15,628 bases of DNA from an uncultured Rubrobacteraceae bacterium (lineage in GTDB: Bacteria; Actinomycetota; Rubrobacteria; Rubrobacterales; Rubrobacteraceae): positions 1 to 15,628 of the forward strand of contig CADCVI010000038.1 in the NCBI GenBank assembly GCA_902806105.1, written 5' to 3'. The translations under genes and the position numbers were made by a program. Positions within the stretch are counted from its first letter, which is position 1, and every line of letters begins with the position of its first letter. Positions 7,674 to 14,252 of the stretch are shown here, piece by piece. The notes under the pieces were generated by a model. It made no database searches. It was not told the DNA's origin and was given only the letters and a program-made list of their open reading frames with translations.

Positions 7674-8549
7674 TCATGCCGCCGGGCGGGGCGGGGCCCG
7701 CCGGGTTCCCGTCCTGAGCAGTTGCTCCGCCTCGCGCTGGAGCTGCCGTACCCGCTCCCGCGAGAGCTTCAGCTCGGCGGCGAGCTCCGCCAGGGTCGAG
7801 GGGTCTCGGTCGTCGAGGCCGTAGCGCCTCACCAACACGTAGCGGGCCTTCCCCGGCAGGCGCTCGATGGCATTCCTGAGCCCCGCCATCTCCATCTCTC
7901 CCAGGACGGTGTCGTCCGGTGCGTCGGGGGCCGCCTTCCCGGCGACGAGGTCCCCAAGGCGAGAAGCCCCCTCCCCGTTCGACGCCGGCTCGTCCAGGCT
8001 CGCGGCGTCGGGCGGGATCTCCTCCACCTCCCTCACCTTCTCGGTGGCCCAGCCCAGCCGCTCGGCGACCTCCTCGGTGGTCGGCGCCCGCCCCAGGCCG
8101 ACCGCGAGCTCCCCGGCGGCGCGCGCGACCTTCCTCGCCCTCTCCCCCATTGGCACCGACAGCCTGATGGTGCGGCCCTTGTCAGACAGCGCCCTGCCCA
8201 CGGCCTGCCTGATCCACCAGGTGGCGTACGTGGAGAAGCGGTAGCCCTTCTCGGGGTCGAACCTGCCGGCGGCCTTCATGAGCCCGAGGTTGCCCTCCTG
8301 GATGAGGTCCTCGAAGGGCAGGCCCATCCCGCGGTATTTCTTGGCCACGCTGACCACGAGCTTCAGGTTCCTCTCGATCAGTTCCCTTCGGGCACGTTCT
8401 TCCCCCCGCCTTACCCTCCGGGACAGCGCGATCTCCTCGCGACGCGTCAGGAGCTTGTGCTTGCCTATGCGGTCAAGGTACCCGGTCAGCAGTTCCGGGG
8501 TTTCGCGCCCCTGCCCCCGGACAGGAAGTCCCGCGCGTTCCGTGCTCAT
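7674..8549 (-). CDS. RNA polymerase sigma factor, sigma-70 family group 2 (RpoD-like)
   Basis: The 291-residue product binds core RNA polymerase and selects promoters. Region 1.2 is at about 18-50 ([20 protein letters not shown]). Region 2 is at about 55-132, with [33 protein letters not shown] and [17 protein letters not shown]. Region 3 is at about 136-185. Region 4 is at about 225-280, with helix-turn-helix [20 protein letters not shown]. It lacks region 1.1 and is much shorter than housekeeping SigA, so a group 2 stress or stationary-phase sigma is the best call. No anti-sigma gene adjoins it. ATG 8549 is preceded by GGGGTGA and by hairpins in the leader. It heads the minus-strand run toward the small protein and universal stress gene, after the cupin gene. 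Its region 4 recognition helix is slightly divergent, so its promoter preference cannot be predicted. Confidence 0.93.
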   Translation of the reverse strand: MSTERAGLPVRGQGRETPELLTGYLDRIGKHKLLTRREEIALSRRVRRGEERARRELIERNLKLVVSVAKKYRGMGLPFEDLIQEGNLGLMKAAGRFDPEKGYRFSTYATWWIRQAVGRALSDKGRTIRLSVPMGERARKVARAAGELAVGLGRAPTTEEVAERLGWATEKVREVEEIPPDAASLDEPASNGEGASRLGDLVAGKAAPDAPDDTVLGEMEMAGLRNAIERLPGKARYVLVRRYGLDDRDPSTLAELAAELKLSRERVRQLQREAEQLLRTGTRRAPPRPAA

Positions 8550-8578
8550 ACCTCTGCATCACCCCAACTCTTCGACAG

Positions 8579-8609
8579 TTCGGCCTCGCCGAAAACCGGC
8601 ATCTATGCC
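8579..8609 (-). promoter_or_regulatory. Leader hairpin and palindrome upstream of the sigma gene
   Basis: Two symmetric elements lie 30-60 bases before ATG 8549. The hairpin TTCGGC (8579-8584)/GCCGAA (8588-8593) has a 3-base loop. The palindrome GGCAT-CT-ATGCC (8598-8609) contains CATAGAT on the coding strand, a possible -10. Further up, CCACC-AG-GGTGG (8725-8736) is another short palindrome. Together they suggest operator control of the sigma gene; no matching regulator is identifiable. Confidence 0.35.
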
Positions 8610-8809
8610 CCAACATCCCCCGCCACGGTTAGGAGGCGTCTCGCAGTGTTCGCCCGACGCAACCGTCCTGCCGGGGCCCGTCCGGATACCTCGTTTCTCA
8701 CCATTAACTCCCGAGCACGCGCTTCCACCAGGGTGGCGAAAATGCTCGCTCCCCGCCCGGAGGGCTTCGGCCTGCTCCGTTCCTTTCGTCGCGCCGATGT
8801 GGGGCTCAC
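8603..8809 (-). CDS. Doubtful small reading frame between cupin and sigma genes
   Basis: GTG 8809 overlaps the cupin stop (GTGA), an arrangement typical of coupled genes. The frame runs 68 codons to TAG, giving an Arg-rich product with a central SIFATLVEARARELMVRNE. There is no recognisable domain, and base composition here looks less coding-like than in the flanking genes. It may be a real coupled small protein or chance. If it is not real, 8550-8805 is a non-coding leader for the sigma gene. Confidence 0.2.
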   Translation of the reverse strand: MSPTSARRKERSRPKPSGRGASIFATLVEARARELMVRNEVSGRAPAGRLRRANTARRLLTVAGDVGA

Positions 8810-9243
8810 CGTTCCGAGGCATGGTCTGCCTCTGGCGAAATCGGGGCCGCATCCCCCATCTCGACCGGCTGCATCAGCGTGTGCAGGAAGGCGGCGTCGC
8901 TTACGGCCTCCGCGTCGTAGGACACGTTGCCCTGCAGAAGGAGCGTCCCCCCCGCGGAGAGCACGTGGCGCTCCTCCCCCGCCGTGAACCTCACCTCCCC
9001 CTCCAAGACCTGAACGGTGGAGGCGCCCGCCACCCTCCTCTCGCCCGTGCGGCGCCCGGCGGCGATCGCCGTCAGCGCCAGGCGCAGGGAAGGCTCGTGG
9101 GCGAGGATCAGGACGCTGCGGCCGTGCTCCTCGAAGGTCTTCCCGTCCTTGAGCCGTTCGATGACCCTCGCGTAGTCGAACGCCCGCGCCGGCTTGGGCG
9201 GGCCGCTGGCGCCTTCGGGGTTACGGATCTCGTCGCGTCGCAC
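8806..9243 (-). CDS. Small cupin-domain protein
   Basis: The 145-residue product starts at GTG 9243 behind GGAAGGAG, only 3 bases after the stop of the upstream unnamed gene, so the two are one transcript. Residues about 40-130 form a single cupin barrel: alternating strands with AGASTVQVLEGEVRFTAGEE (conserved G-x-L-x-G turn) and LSAGGTLLLQGNVSYDAEAV (motif 2, P/G turn then strand). The canonical metal-binding His residues of motif 1 are not evident, so it may be a non-enzymatic or ligand-binding cupin. The N-terminal 35 residues (DYARVIERLKDGKTFEEHGR) are helical. Function is unknown; its stress context comes from the adjoining genes. Confidence 0.75.
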   Translation of the reverse strand: MRRDEIRNPEGASGPPKPARAFDYARVIERLKDGKTFEEHGRSVLILAHEPSLRLALTAIAAGRRTGERRVAGASTVQVLEGEVRFTAGEERHVLSAGGTLLLQGNVSYDAEAVSDAAFLHTLMQPVEMGDAAPISPEADHASER

Positions 9244-9246
9244 GCC

Positions 9247-9687
9247 TTACTCCTTCCGTCGGGTCGCTGCCGTGCACGGATGGTCGCTGCGCCGTTCCCG
9301 CAGCGACGGATGCCTTGCCCACTGGTCTCTCTTTGCGGGCTCGGTCTCCCTTCGTTCGAGTAAAGAGGGCGGCAACGTACACCACAGGTAATGCACGAAG
9401 TTCTCCCGCGTCATGACGTTTGCCCGGTCGCTTCCGTGACGGCGGTAGGCCGTGGGATCGAGCGCGACCCACTCGACGTTGGCGCAGTGCCCAAGGAGAA
9501 GGGAGACGAGCTCACGGGGAGGACACGCCCTCACGTACCATCCCCGGCCTGGCGCCTCCTCGGCGAGATGGTAGCCGTGGGCGGCCCACCTCGCCGTGAA
9601 CACCGGCAATCCCTCGCCCTTCCCCTTCAGGGGTATGCGCAGCACCTCCAGCCCCTCGTCGTCCTGTCTGACCACTACGTGGTGCAT
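9247..9687 (-). CDS. Unnamed small-protein family, copy 1
   Basis: From ATG 9687 the product is 146 residues; GTG 9693 is an alternative. I do not recognise the family, but it is a clear paralog of the gene at 10611-11021. Shared blocks are LPVF (27-30), a GW pair (49-50), ELVS (59-62), V-x-LDP (74-78) and RE-x-FV-x-YL (94-101). The blocks suggest a compact alpha/beta fold, possibly SseB-like (inferred). Similarity to the paralog continues upstream of ATG 9687 in the same frame (GRPVLMHHVVV against PRPFWLIVNHQ), although no canonical start lies there. The C-terminal 40 residues are Arg-rich and not shared. It is followed after 3 bases by the cupin gene. See the overlapping leader frame at 9687-9770. 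Confidence 0.65.
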   Translation of the reverse strand: MHHVVVRQDDEGLEVLRIPLKGKGEGLPVFTARWAAHGYHLAEEAPGRGWYVRACPPRELVSLLLGHCANVEWVALDPTAYRRHGSDRANVMTRENFVHYLWCTLPPSLLERRETEPAKRDQWARHPSLRERRSDHPCTAATRRKE

Positions 9688-9770
9688 CAGCACCGGACGT
9701 CCCGCCCAAACTTCGTTCTCGCCGCGCCCCAGGGGCCTCCGCGGCGTTCACCCGATATCCGAATCGCCAT
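9687..9770 (-). CDS. 27-codon leader frame overlapping copy 1, possibly its frameshifted N-terminus
   Basis: ATG 9770 has an excellent AAGGAG 6 bases upstream and encodes MAIRISGERRGGPWGAARTK plus 7 residues. Its TGA overlaps the next ATG (TGATG at 9689-9685). Either it is a short coupled leader peptide, or the two frames were once one. Adding a single base in the CCCC/GGGG stretch at 9727-9735 would join MAIRISGERRGG to GENEVWAGRPVLMHHVVV and give a 174-residue protein. The second reading is favoured because paralog similarity extends into that joining segment. Confidence 0.5.
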   Translation of the reverse strand: MAIRISGERRGGPWGAARTKFGRDVRC

Positions 9771-9820
9771 CTCGATCTCCTTCGTCCCTCGTGCCTTCTC
9801 CCGCGATTGTCTTTCGCCCG

Positions 9821-9859
9821 CGTATACGGGGCGTCAGCACTTGTAAGGGTTCTGTAAGG
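9821..9859 (-). promoter_or_regulatory. Three-half-site regulator box with -10 for the copy-1 operon
   Basis: On the plus strand GTCAGC (9833-9838), GTAAGG (9843-9848) and GTAAGG (9854-9859) are spaced 10 and 11 bp apart. Read on the minus strand, the CCTTAC repeats cover the -35 position of a promoter whose -10 is TATACG (9826-9821). That places the start of transcription about 45 bases before ATG 9770. This is the arrangement of promoters activated by OmpR/PhoB-type regulators. Its twin lies at 11563-11589. A plus-strand -10-like TATGCT occurs at 9908-9913. Confidence 0.6.
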
Positions 9860-9958
9860 ACTCCGCGACAGGACAGTGTGGCCGCCCGGAACGGGACAAA
9901 GCGTAGGTATGCTGAGAGAAACAACCGCAACCCAGGGTGGGAGGTGACGGAGAAGCAC

Positions 9959-10279
9959 ATGATCTTCTGGCGCAACCGTACCGCGGAACCCGGGTCCGAC
10001 AAACAGGTAATCGGTCGGACGGCGGGGGCACGCAGCCCGCGCGAGACGAGCGTGGTTGCGATGAGTCGAACGGGACCGCGCCGCCCCGGTACGGACGCAG
10101 CCCTGTTGGCGGAGAAAGTGGGTGGAATGGAGCCGTTCCGACCAGGCAAGGTGCGCCGGATCGTGCGCACGGCCGCAATACACCGGACCTTTCGGAAAAC
10201 ATGTTCTGAACGAGCTAATGAGAGCGAACCAGAAGGAGGCGAGAAGCATGGAGATTTCATCTCATCCTTCCGTGGATGA
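9959..10279 (+). CDS. Doubtful plus-strand frame upstream of the zinc-ribbon gene
   Basis: ATG 9959 follows GGGAGGTGACGGAG, a good ribosome binding site. The frame encodes 106 residues beginning MIFWRNRTAEPGSDKQVIGR, rich in Arg, with no recognisable domain. It overlaps the zinc-ribbon gene by 32 bases in another frame. The first half has GC-rich third positions as expected for a gene; the last third does not. It could be a short peptide gene, a leader transcript, or chance. Otherwise 9771-10247 holds only promoter elements. Confidence 0.28.
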   Translation: MIFWRNRTAEPGSDKQVIGRTAGARSPRETSVVAMSRTGPRRPGTDAALLAEKVGGMEPFRPGKVRRIVRTAAIHRTFRKTCSERANESEPEGGEKHGDFISSFRG

Positions 10280-10490
10280 TTTGCGCGAAGCTTTACGCGA
10301 AATGGACGTAACCCTGGCTTGCGCGATGTGCAGGCACGAAGAGTTCTCGATGGAGGAGGCCACGCTCCGGGGCTCCGGCAAGGGCCAGAGCTACGGCATC
10401 TCGCTCCTGGCGCGTGCGCAGCTTGTCTGCGAAAAGTGCGGGCACGTCATGGGTTTCGAGATCGAGAAGCTCCGCAAAACCCGGGGTTAA
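10248..10490 (+). CDS. Small zinc-ribbon protein (double CXXC)
   Basis: The 80-residue product starts at ATG 10248 with AAGGAGG 8 bases upstream; an earlier in-frame ATG (10218) lacks a site. It has a helical N-terminus (SVDDLREALREMDV) and two metal pairs, CAMC (25-28) and CEKC (61-64), about 32 residues apart. Between them EEATLRGSGKGQSYGISLLA could form the ribbon strands. A four-Cys zinc ribbon is predicted, with nucleic-acid or protein binding as the usual role. The family is not recognised. It is the lone plus-strand gene between the two minus-strand paralog operons and ends before a strong hairpin. Confidence 0.7.
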   Translation: MEISSHPSVDDLREALREMDVTLACAMCRHEEFSMEEATLRGSGKGQSYGISLLARAQLVCEKCGHVMGFEIEKLRKTRG

Positions 10491-10516
10491 CTCCGTCCGT
10501 GGCCGACAAACCTTCT

Positions 10517-10549
10517 GCGAAGCCGTCGGGCGCTCCCCGGCGGCTTCGC
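10517..10549. terminator. Strong hairpin terminator between converging genes
   Basis: The left arm GCGAAGCCGTCGGG (10517-10530) pairs with CCCGGCGGCTTCGC (10536-10549). The 14-bp stem has one G-T wobble and a 5-base loop. It lies 27 bases after the zinc-ribbon stop and about 60 bases past the stop of the opposing copy-2 gene. It has no long T-tract on either side but probably serves both directions. Confidence 0.75.
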
Positions 10550-10610
10550 CGGTCGCCGGTCGCCCGTCCGGCCATCCCGCCACTCCCTATCTGCAGGGTC
10601 CCGTGCGCGT

Positions 10611-11021
10611 TTACCCCACGTCGCTTGAGCGGTCGTGCCGCCCGGACGGCAGCGCCTCTACGCTCAGATCCAAAGGAGACGGAAGCCGCCGCGCGTTCAA
10701 GAGGTACTCCACGAAGGCCTCCCGCTCCATGCTCACGAGGTCGACGAACGCGGCTACGTCCAATCCCGGCAGCGGGTCGAGCACGACCCTATCGACGCCC
10801 GCGCAGAGGCAGGAGAGCGCCGAGACAAGCTCTCCTGCGGTCGTCTCCATGATCCTCCACCCGCTCCATGTCCCGAGCTCCAGAAACATCGCGGCCTCGT
10901 CCTCGAAACCGAAGACCGGCAGGGCTTCCTCGCCCGAGGCGAGGGTGATCGTCATTACTTCCATCCCTCCGGATTGGTGGTTCACGATCAGCCAGAACGG
11001 TCTCGGCAAGAAATCCGTCAC
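10611..11021 (-). CDS. Unnamed small-protein family, copy 2
   Basis: The 136-residue product starts at GTG 11021, whose G is the last base of the upstream TAG (TAGTG), with GAGAGGAG upstream. ATG 10955 is also well placed behind GGAGGG but would cut off paralogous sequence. Shared blocks with copy 1 are LPVF (34-37), GW (54-55), ELVS (64-67), V-x-LDP (79-83) and RE-x-FV-x-YL (100-107). It has no signal peptide or membrane span and an acidic middle. It is translationally coupled to the short universal stress protein upstream, which suggests a shared stress role. The function is unknown. Confidence 0.72.
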   Translation of the reverse strand: MTDFLPRPFWLIVNHQSGGMEVMTITLASGEEALPVFGFEDEAAMFLELGTWSGWRIMETTAGELVSALSCLCAGVDRVVLDPLPGLDVAAFVDLVSMEREAFVEYLLNARRLPSPLDLSVEALPSGRHDRSSDVG

Positions 11022-11487
11022 TAAGGGTCTCCTCTCGTCCTCGAAGCATCGTTCCGGGCGGCATCCGTGTATCGGGGGCCGGCGCGGTCGAAGGGTCGCA
11101 GAGAGCGTGCGCCGGCTTCCGCGTCCCCGGGTGAGCTCACAACCAGGACGGGGCAGGGGGCGTGGCGAACAACCCAATCGGAGACGCTCCCCGTGAGCGA
11201 CCTACGCATCCCCCACGGTCCCTGCTTCCCAAGACGATCAGGTCCGCCCCGATCTCCCCGGCGAGCGCGACGATCTCGGCCGGTCGTTCTTCCTTCGAGT
11301 GGGCCTCGGGGTAGGGTGGGGCAAGCGGGAGCAGCTTGACGTGCGCCACGTGCAGGTCGAACCCGATCGCCTCGGCCACCTTCACGGCCACCCCGGCGGC
11401 CTCTTCGGAACCCTGGGCGGCCAGCAGAATCCTCCCGGCAACGAACTCATCCCGTTCTCCTCCCTGCTCGCGCATCGAATCATCCAC
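11021..11487 (-). pseudogene. Universal stress protein, frameshifted and shortened
   Basis: It reads from GTG 11487 (GGGAGG upstream; ATG 11529 is possible). The first frame gives GRILLAAQGSEEAAGVAVKV, then IGADLIVLGSRDRGG, and then becomes senseless. A second frame picks up exactly there with RRSLTGSVSDWVVRHAPCPV and LVVSS, ending at TAG 11021. Adding one base to the five-base run at 11210-11214 would rebuild the UspA nucleotide loop G-2X-G-9X-G-S. Compared with domain 1 of the gene at 5715-7070, about 30 residues (second helix and third strand) are also missing between EAHSKEE and RPAEIV. It is coupled to copy 2 by TAGTG. Either a decayed gene or an assembly error on an already compact variant. 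Confidence 0.8.
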
Positions 11488-11562
11488 GCGTTCGCCTCCC
11501 TTGGCGGGCCGTTGTTGGGGGTGCCGCATTCGTTCATCCTCGCAGGCCTGGATCAGGACCGG

Positions 11563-11589
11563 GTAAGCCTTCGTAAGGAACCCGTAAGG
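11563..11589. promoter_or_regulatory. Three-half-site regulator box between the kinase operon and the copy-2 operon
   Basis: GTAAGC (11563-11568), GTAAGG (11573-11578) and GTAAGG (11584-11589) have the same 10/11-bp steps as the box at 9833-9859. The two boxes plus 8 flanking bases share 25 of 35 positions, including GTAAGGACT and a following GCG. The site lies 76 bases before the universal stress gene (minus) and 79 bases before the kinase start (plus). A weak minus-strand -10 (TGATCC, 11555-11550) is placed as in the first box. It is probably bound by the response regulator encoded at 13421-14113 (inferred). Confidence 0.6.
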
Positions 11590-11667
11590 ACTTGGCGTAG
11601 CCCCTCGCGCCGCTCCCCGAAAAGCCCCGGAGAACGGCCCCGCGGGCCGGTTGGTAAACTCGTCCGT

Positions 11668-13428
11668 GTGGACGTGAGGTTCCGGGTTTGGATGCCGCCG
11701 ATCGCGGTGTTGATAGTGCTTGTGGCCGTATCATCGGTGTTCGCTTACGGGATACCGGCCGCAAAGCAGCGCCTCGAGCAGCGTACGCAGGCCCTCACGC
11801 TGGCGCAGGCCGCCGCCACGGCGGATGCCATAACCGGGGAGGATCACCGAGCGTGGCAGCAGCTTCTGAACCTCTCGGAGCCCGAGGAGGGCGGGCAAGA
11901 AGCTCCGGGCGCCGAGCGCCCCGGCGCGCTGGGCCGATCCCTGGAGCTCTACGCTACCGCCCCGGGGGCCGAGATCCGGGTCGTCGATCGGGAAGGAGAG
12001 GTGGTCGCCCGCGAGGGAGAGCCCCTCTTGTCGCCTCCCCCGGAGATGCTCCGCAGGGCCGCACGGGGGGAGCGGTTCTTCGAGACGACGGGGGATCTGA
12101 ACGTCGCGGTGGTCCCTATCCTGTACGGGGGACGACTCGCCGGGGGCGTGGTGTTCACAACGAGGCAGTGGGAGGGGCTCGTCTATGAGCCCCTCCTGCG
12201 CAGCGGACTCGAGGCCGCCGTCCTAGCCTCCCTCGTCGGAGGCGGCCTGATGTTCTTGCTGGCCGCGGTGCTTTCGAGGAGGGTGGAGCGTCTGAGCTCG
12301 GGCGCCCGCCTCATGGAGCGCGGGGACCTTTCGCACAGGATCGAGCCGGGTTTCGGGGACGAGTTGGGCACGCTCGCGAAGGCGCTGAACTCCATGGCGG
12401 CCGGCCTGGAGGAATCGTTCGGCCGGCTGGCCGAGAAGGATGCGACGCTAGGCGCGATCCTGGATAACCTTTCCGAGGGCGTGGTCGCGACCGACGCCCG
12501 GGGCAGGGTGATCTTCGCCAACCCGGCGGGGCGGGCAATGCTCGGCATCGGCGAAGGGGGCGCGGAGCTCACCAGCCCCTGGGAGGACTTCGACCTCGGC
12601 GAGGCGGTCGCCACCTGTGCCCTGAAGCGGGAGGGCGGCGAGGCCCGGGTACGGGGAGGGAGGTCGTTCTTGCGGATCAAGCTCGAACACGTGCCGAAGC
12701 TGGGCGGAGAAGACGGCGTGCTTATCGTGGCGCAGGATCTCTCGGAGGGCCGCCGGCTCGAAGAAACCCAGCAGAAGTTCCTCGCCAACGCGGCCCACCA
12801 GCTGCGCACCCCGCTCTCGTCGATCACCCTGGCGGCTGAGCTTCTGGTGGCCAAGGGCGACGAAGATCCCCTCGCCCGGCGCCGCTTTCTGGGGCACATT
12901 CTCGCCGGGGCCGAGAGGATGCGGCGGCTCTCCGACTCCCTGCTCAAGCTCGCCCGCGTCGGTTGGGGCAGGCGTGAGCCGAAGCCCGAACCGGTCGACC
13001 TCTCGGACGTTGCCCGTGCGGCCGTCGAGATCGCAACGCCCCTCGCCGAGAGCGAGGGTCTCGACGTGACCGTCGAAGGCCCGTCGGTAAGGGTAATCGC
13101 CGATCCCGCCCTGCTCGAGGAGGTCCTCTTGATCCCCCTGGCCAACGCCATCCAGCATTCGAGCTCCGGCCAGTCGGTACGGCTGCGTATGTCCGGGACG
13201 TCGGTGACCGTTGAGGACCAGGCCGGGGGCATCCCCGAGGAAGACCTCCCCCACCTCTTCGAGCGCTTCTACTCGCCGGGGAGAGGCTCCTCGGGCGGTT
13301 TCGGGCTCGGCCTGCCGATATGCAAGGAGCTCGTGGAGAGGATGGGCGGGGAGGTCTCCGTACGCTCGGAGAAGGGCGTCGGAACCTCCGTGACGATAAA
13401 TCTGCCGGGGGCCGGGCCGGATGCCTAG
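11668..13428 (+). CDS. Membrane sensor histidine kinase (HAMP-PAS-HisKA-HATPase)
   Basis: The product is 586 residues from GTG 11668. That start gives a short basic tail before the first membrane span; its ribosome site is weak, and ATG 11692 is an alternative. Domains: membrane span 1 at about 9-28, external sensor region 29-180, membrane span 2 at 181-204, HAMP about 203-256, PAS about 257-365. HisKA carries phospho-acceptor H377 in NAAHQLRTPLSS. The ATPase domain has N493 (LANAIQHSS), the G1 box DQAGGIP (517-523, a variant of DXGXG), the F box LFERFYS and the G2 box GFGLGL (544-549). By family knowledge it autophosphorylates in response to an envelope or intracellular cue and passes phosphate to its partner. 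Its stop overlaps the regulator start by 8 bases. The signal is unknown. Confidence 0.92.
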   Translation: MDVRFRVWMPPIAVLIVLVAVSSVFAYGIPAAKQRLEQRTQALTLAQAAATADAITGEDHRAWQQLLNLSEPEEGGQEAPGAERPGALGRSLELYATAPGAEIRVVDREGEVVAREGEPLLSPPPEMLRRAARGERFFETTGDLNVAVVPILYGGRLAGGVVFTTRQWEGLVYEPLLRSGLEAAVLASLVGGGLMFLLAAVLSRRVERLSSGARLMERGDLSHRIEPGFGDELGTLAKALNSMAAGLEESFGRLAEKDATLGAILDNLSEGVVATDARGRVIFANPAGRAMLGIGEGGAELTSPWEDFDLGEAVATCALKREGGEARVRGGRSFLRIKLEHVPKLGGEDGVLIVAQDLSEGRRLEETQQKFLANAAHQLRTPLSSITLAAELLVAKGDEDPLARRRFLGHILAGAERMRRLSDSLLKLARVGWGRREPKPEPVDLSDVARAAVEIATPLAESEGLDVTVEGPSVRVIADPALLEEVLLIPLANAIQHSSSGQSVRLRMSGTSVTVEDQAGGIPEEDLPHLFERFYSPGRGSSGGFGLGLPICKELVERMGGEVSVRSEKGVGTSVTINLPGAGPDA

Positions 13429-14113
13429 GGTGCTTATCGTGGAGGACGAGGCCGCCATGCGAGACCTGGTCGGCTACGCGCTCGCCGAAGAAGGTATAGA
13501 GGTCGAAGCTGTCGCCGACGGCGAGAGCGCGCTCGAGATCTTCTTCAGCTCGGGCCCTTTCGACCTGGTGCTCCTGGACGTCATGCTCCCGGGGATCGAC
13601 GGCGTCACGGTCTGCAAGGAGCTGACCTCCTCCAGCGACGTGCCCGTGGTAATGCTCACCGCCCGCGACGACGAGATGAGCGTTGTGGTGGGGCTGGAAG
13701 TTGGAGCCGACGACTACATCACCAAACCCTTCAGCTACCGGGAGCTGGTGAGCCGCGTCCGCGCTACCCTGAGGCGCCGGCGCATCGACGCCAGGGCATC
13801 CTCCAGGCAGGAGCGCCTGGAGTTTCCGGGGCTGGTAATCGACCCGACGCGCCGGCAGGTGGTGGCGCAGGGGACCCCCGTGGACCTCACGACGGCGCAG
13901 TTCGACATCCTCCTGCTCCTCGCCTCCCACCCCGGCAGGGTGTACGGTCGGGGCCAGATCATGCAGACCGTGTGGGGCACCGAGTTCTCGGGAGACTCCC
14001 GCGCGGCCGACATGCACATGCGCAACATTCGCGAGAAGGTAGAGCCCGACCCCAAGAAGCCAACCTACGTACTGACCGTGCGCGGGGTGGGCTACAAGTT
14101 CGCAGAGGTCTAA
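13421..14113 (+). CDS. OmpR/PhoB-family response regulator
   Basis: The 230-residue product has an N-terminal receiver (about 3-115) with acidic pocket E8/D9, phospho-acceptor D53 in LVLLDVMLPG, T80 and K102 (ITKPF). The C-terminal winged helix (about 130-229) has TTAQFDILLLLASHPGRVYG and a recognition-helix region DSRAADMHMRNIREKVE, ending in the usual VRGVGYKF. It is phosphorylated by the overlapping kinase and binds tandem direct repeats as a dimer. The 11-bp-stepped GTAAGG boxes at 9833 and 11563 are good candidate targets. ATG 13421 overlaps the kinase's TAG. It is the only DNA-binding regulator gene in the window apart from the sigma factor. Confidence 0.95.
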   Translation: MPRVLIVEDEAAMRDLVGYALAEEGIEVEAVADGESALEIFFSSGPFDLVLLDVMLPGIDGVTVCKELTSSSDVPVVMLTARDDEMSVVVGLEVGADDYITKPFSYRELVSRVRATLRRRRIDARASSRQERLEFPGLVIDPTRRQVVAQGTPVDLTTAQFDILLLLASHPGRVYGRGQIMQTVWGTEFSGDSRAADMHMRNIREKVEPDPKKPTYVLTVRGVGYKFAEV

Positions 14114-14114
14114 T

Positions 14115-14132
14115 CCCCTCCAACCGCAGGGG
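14115..14132 (+). terminator. Weak hairpin after the response regulator
   Basis: CCCCT (14115-14119) pairs with AGGGG (14128-14132) over an 8-base loop, starting two bases after the stop codon. It is short and has no T-tract, so this is only a possible terminator. Confidence 0.3.
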
Positions 14133-14252
14133 ACAGCCACCGCCGGCCCGATGTCCTCCTTCCCTCAGGTTCCCAACGCCCGACCCCAAGAACGGCTGTC
14201 CGCGAGGCTGACGAAGAGCATGGGGAGATCAGGGCCGTGAACCGCCGAAGGG

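Noticed and set aside
7644..8987. A 447-codon plus-strand frame
   Set aside because: It is the complement of the sigma-70 gene, whose regions 1.2 to 4 are unmistakable.
12944..14140. A 398-codon minus-strand frame opposite the kinase and regulator
   Set aside because: It is antisense to HisKA/HATPase and OmpR domains with all key residues; no motif of its own.
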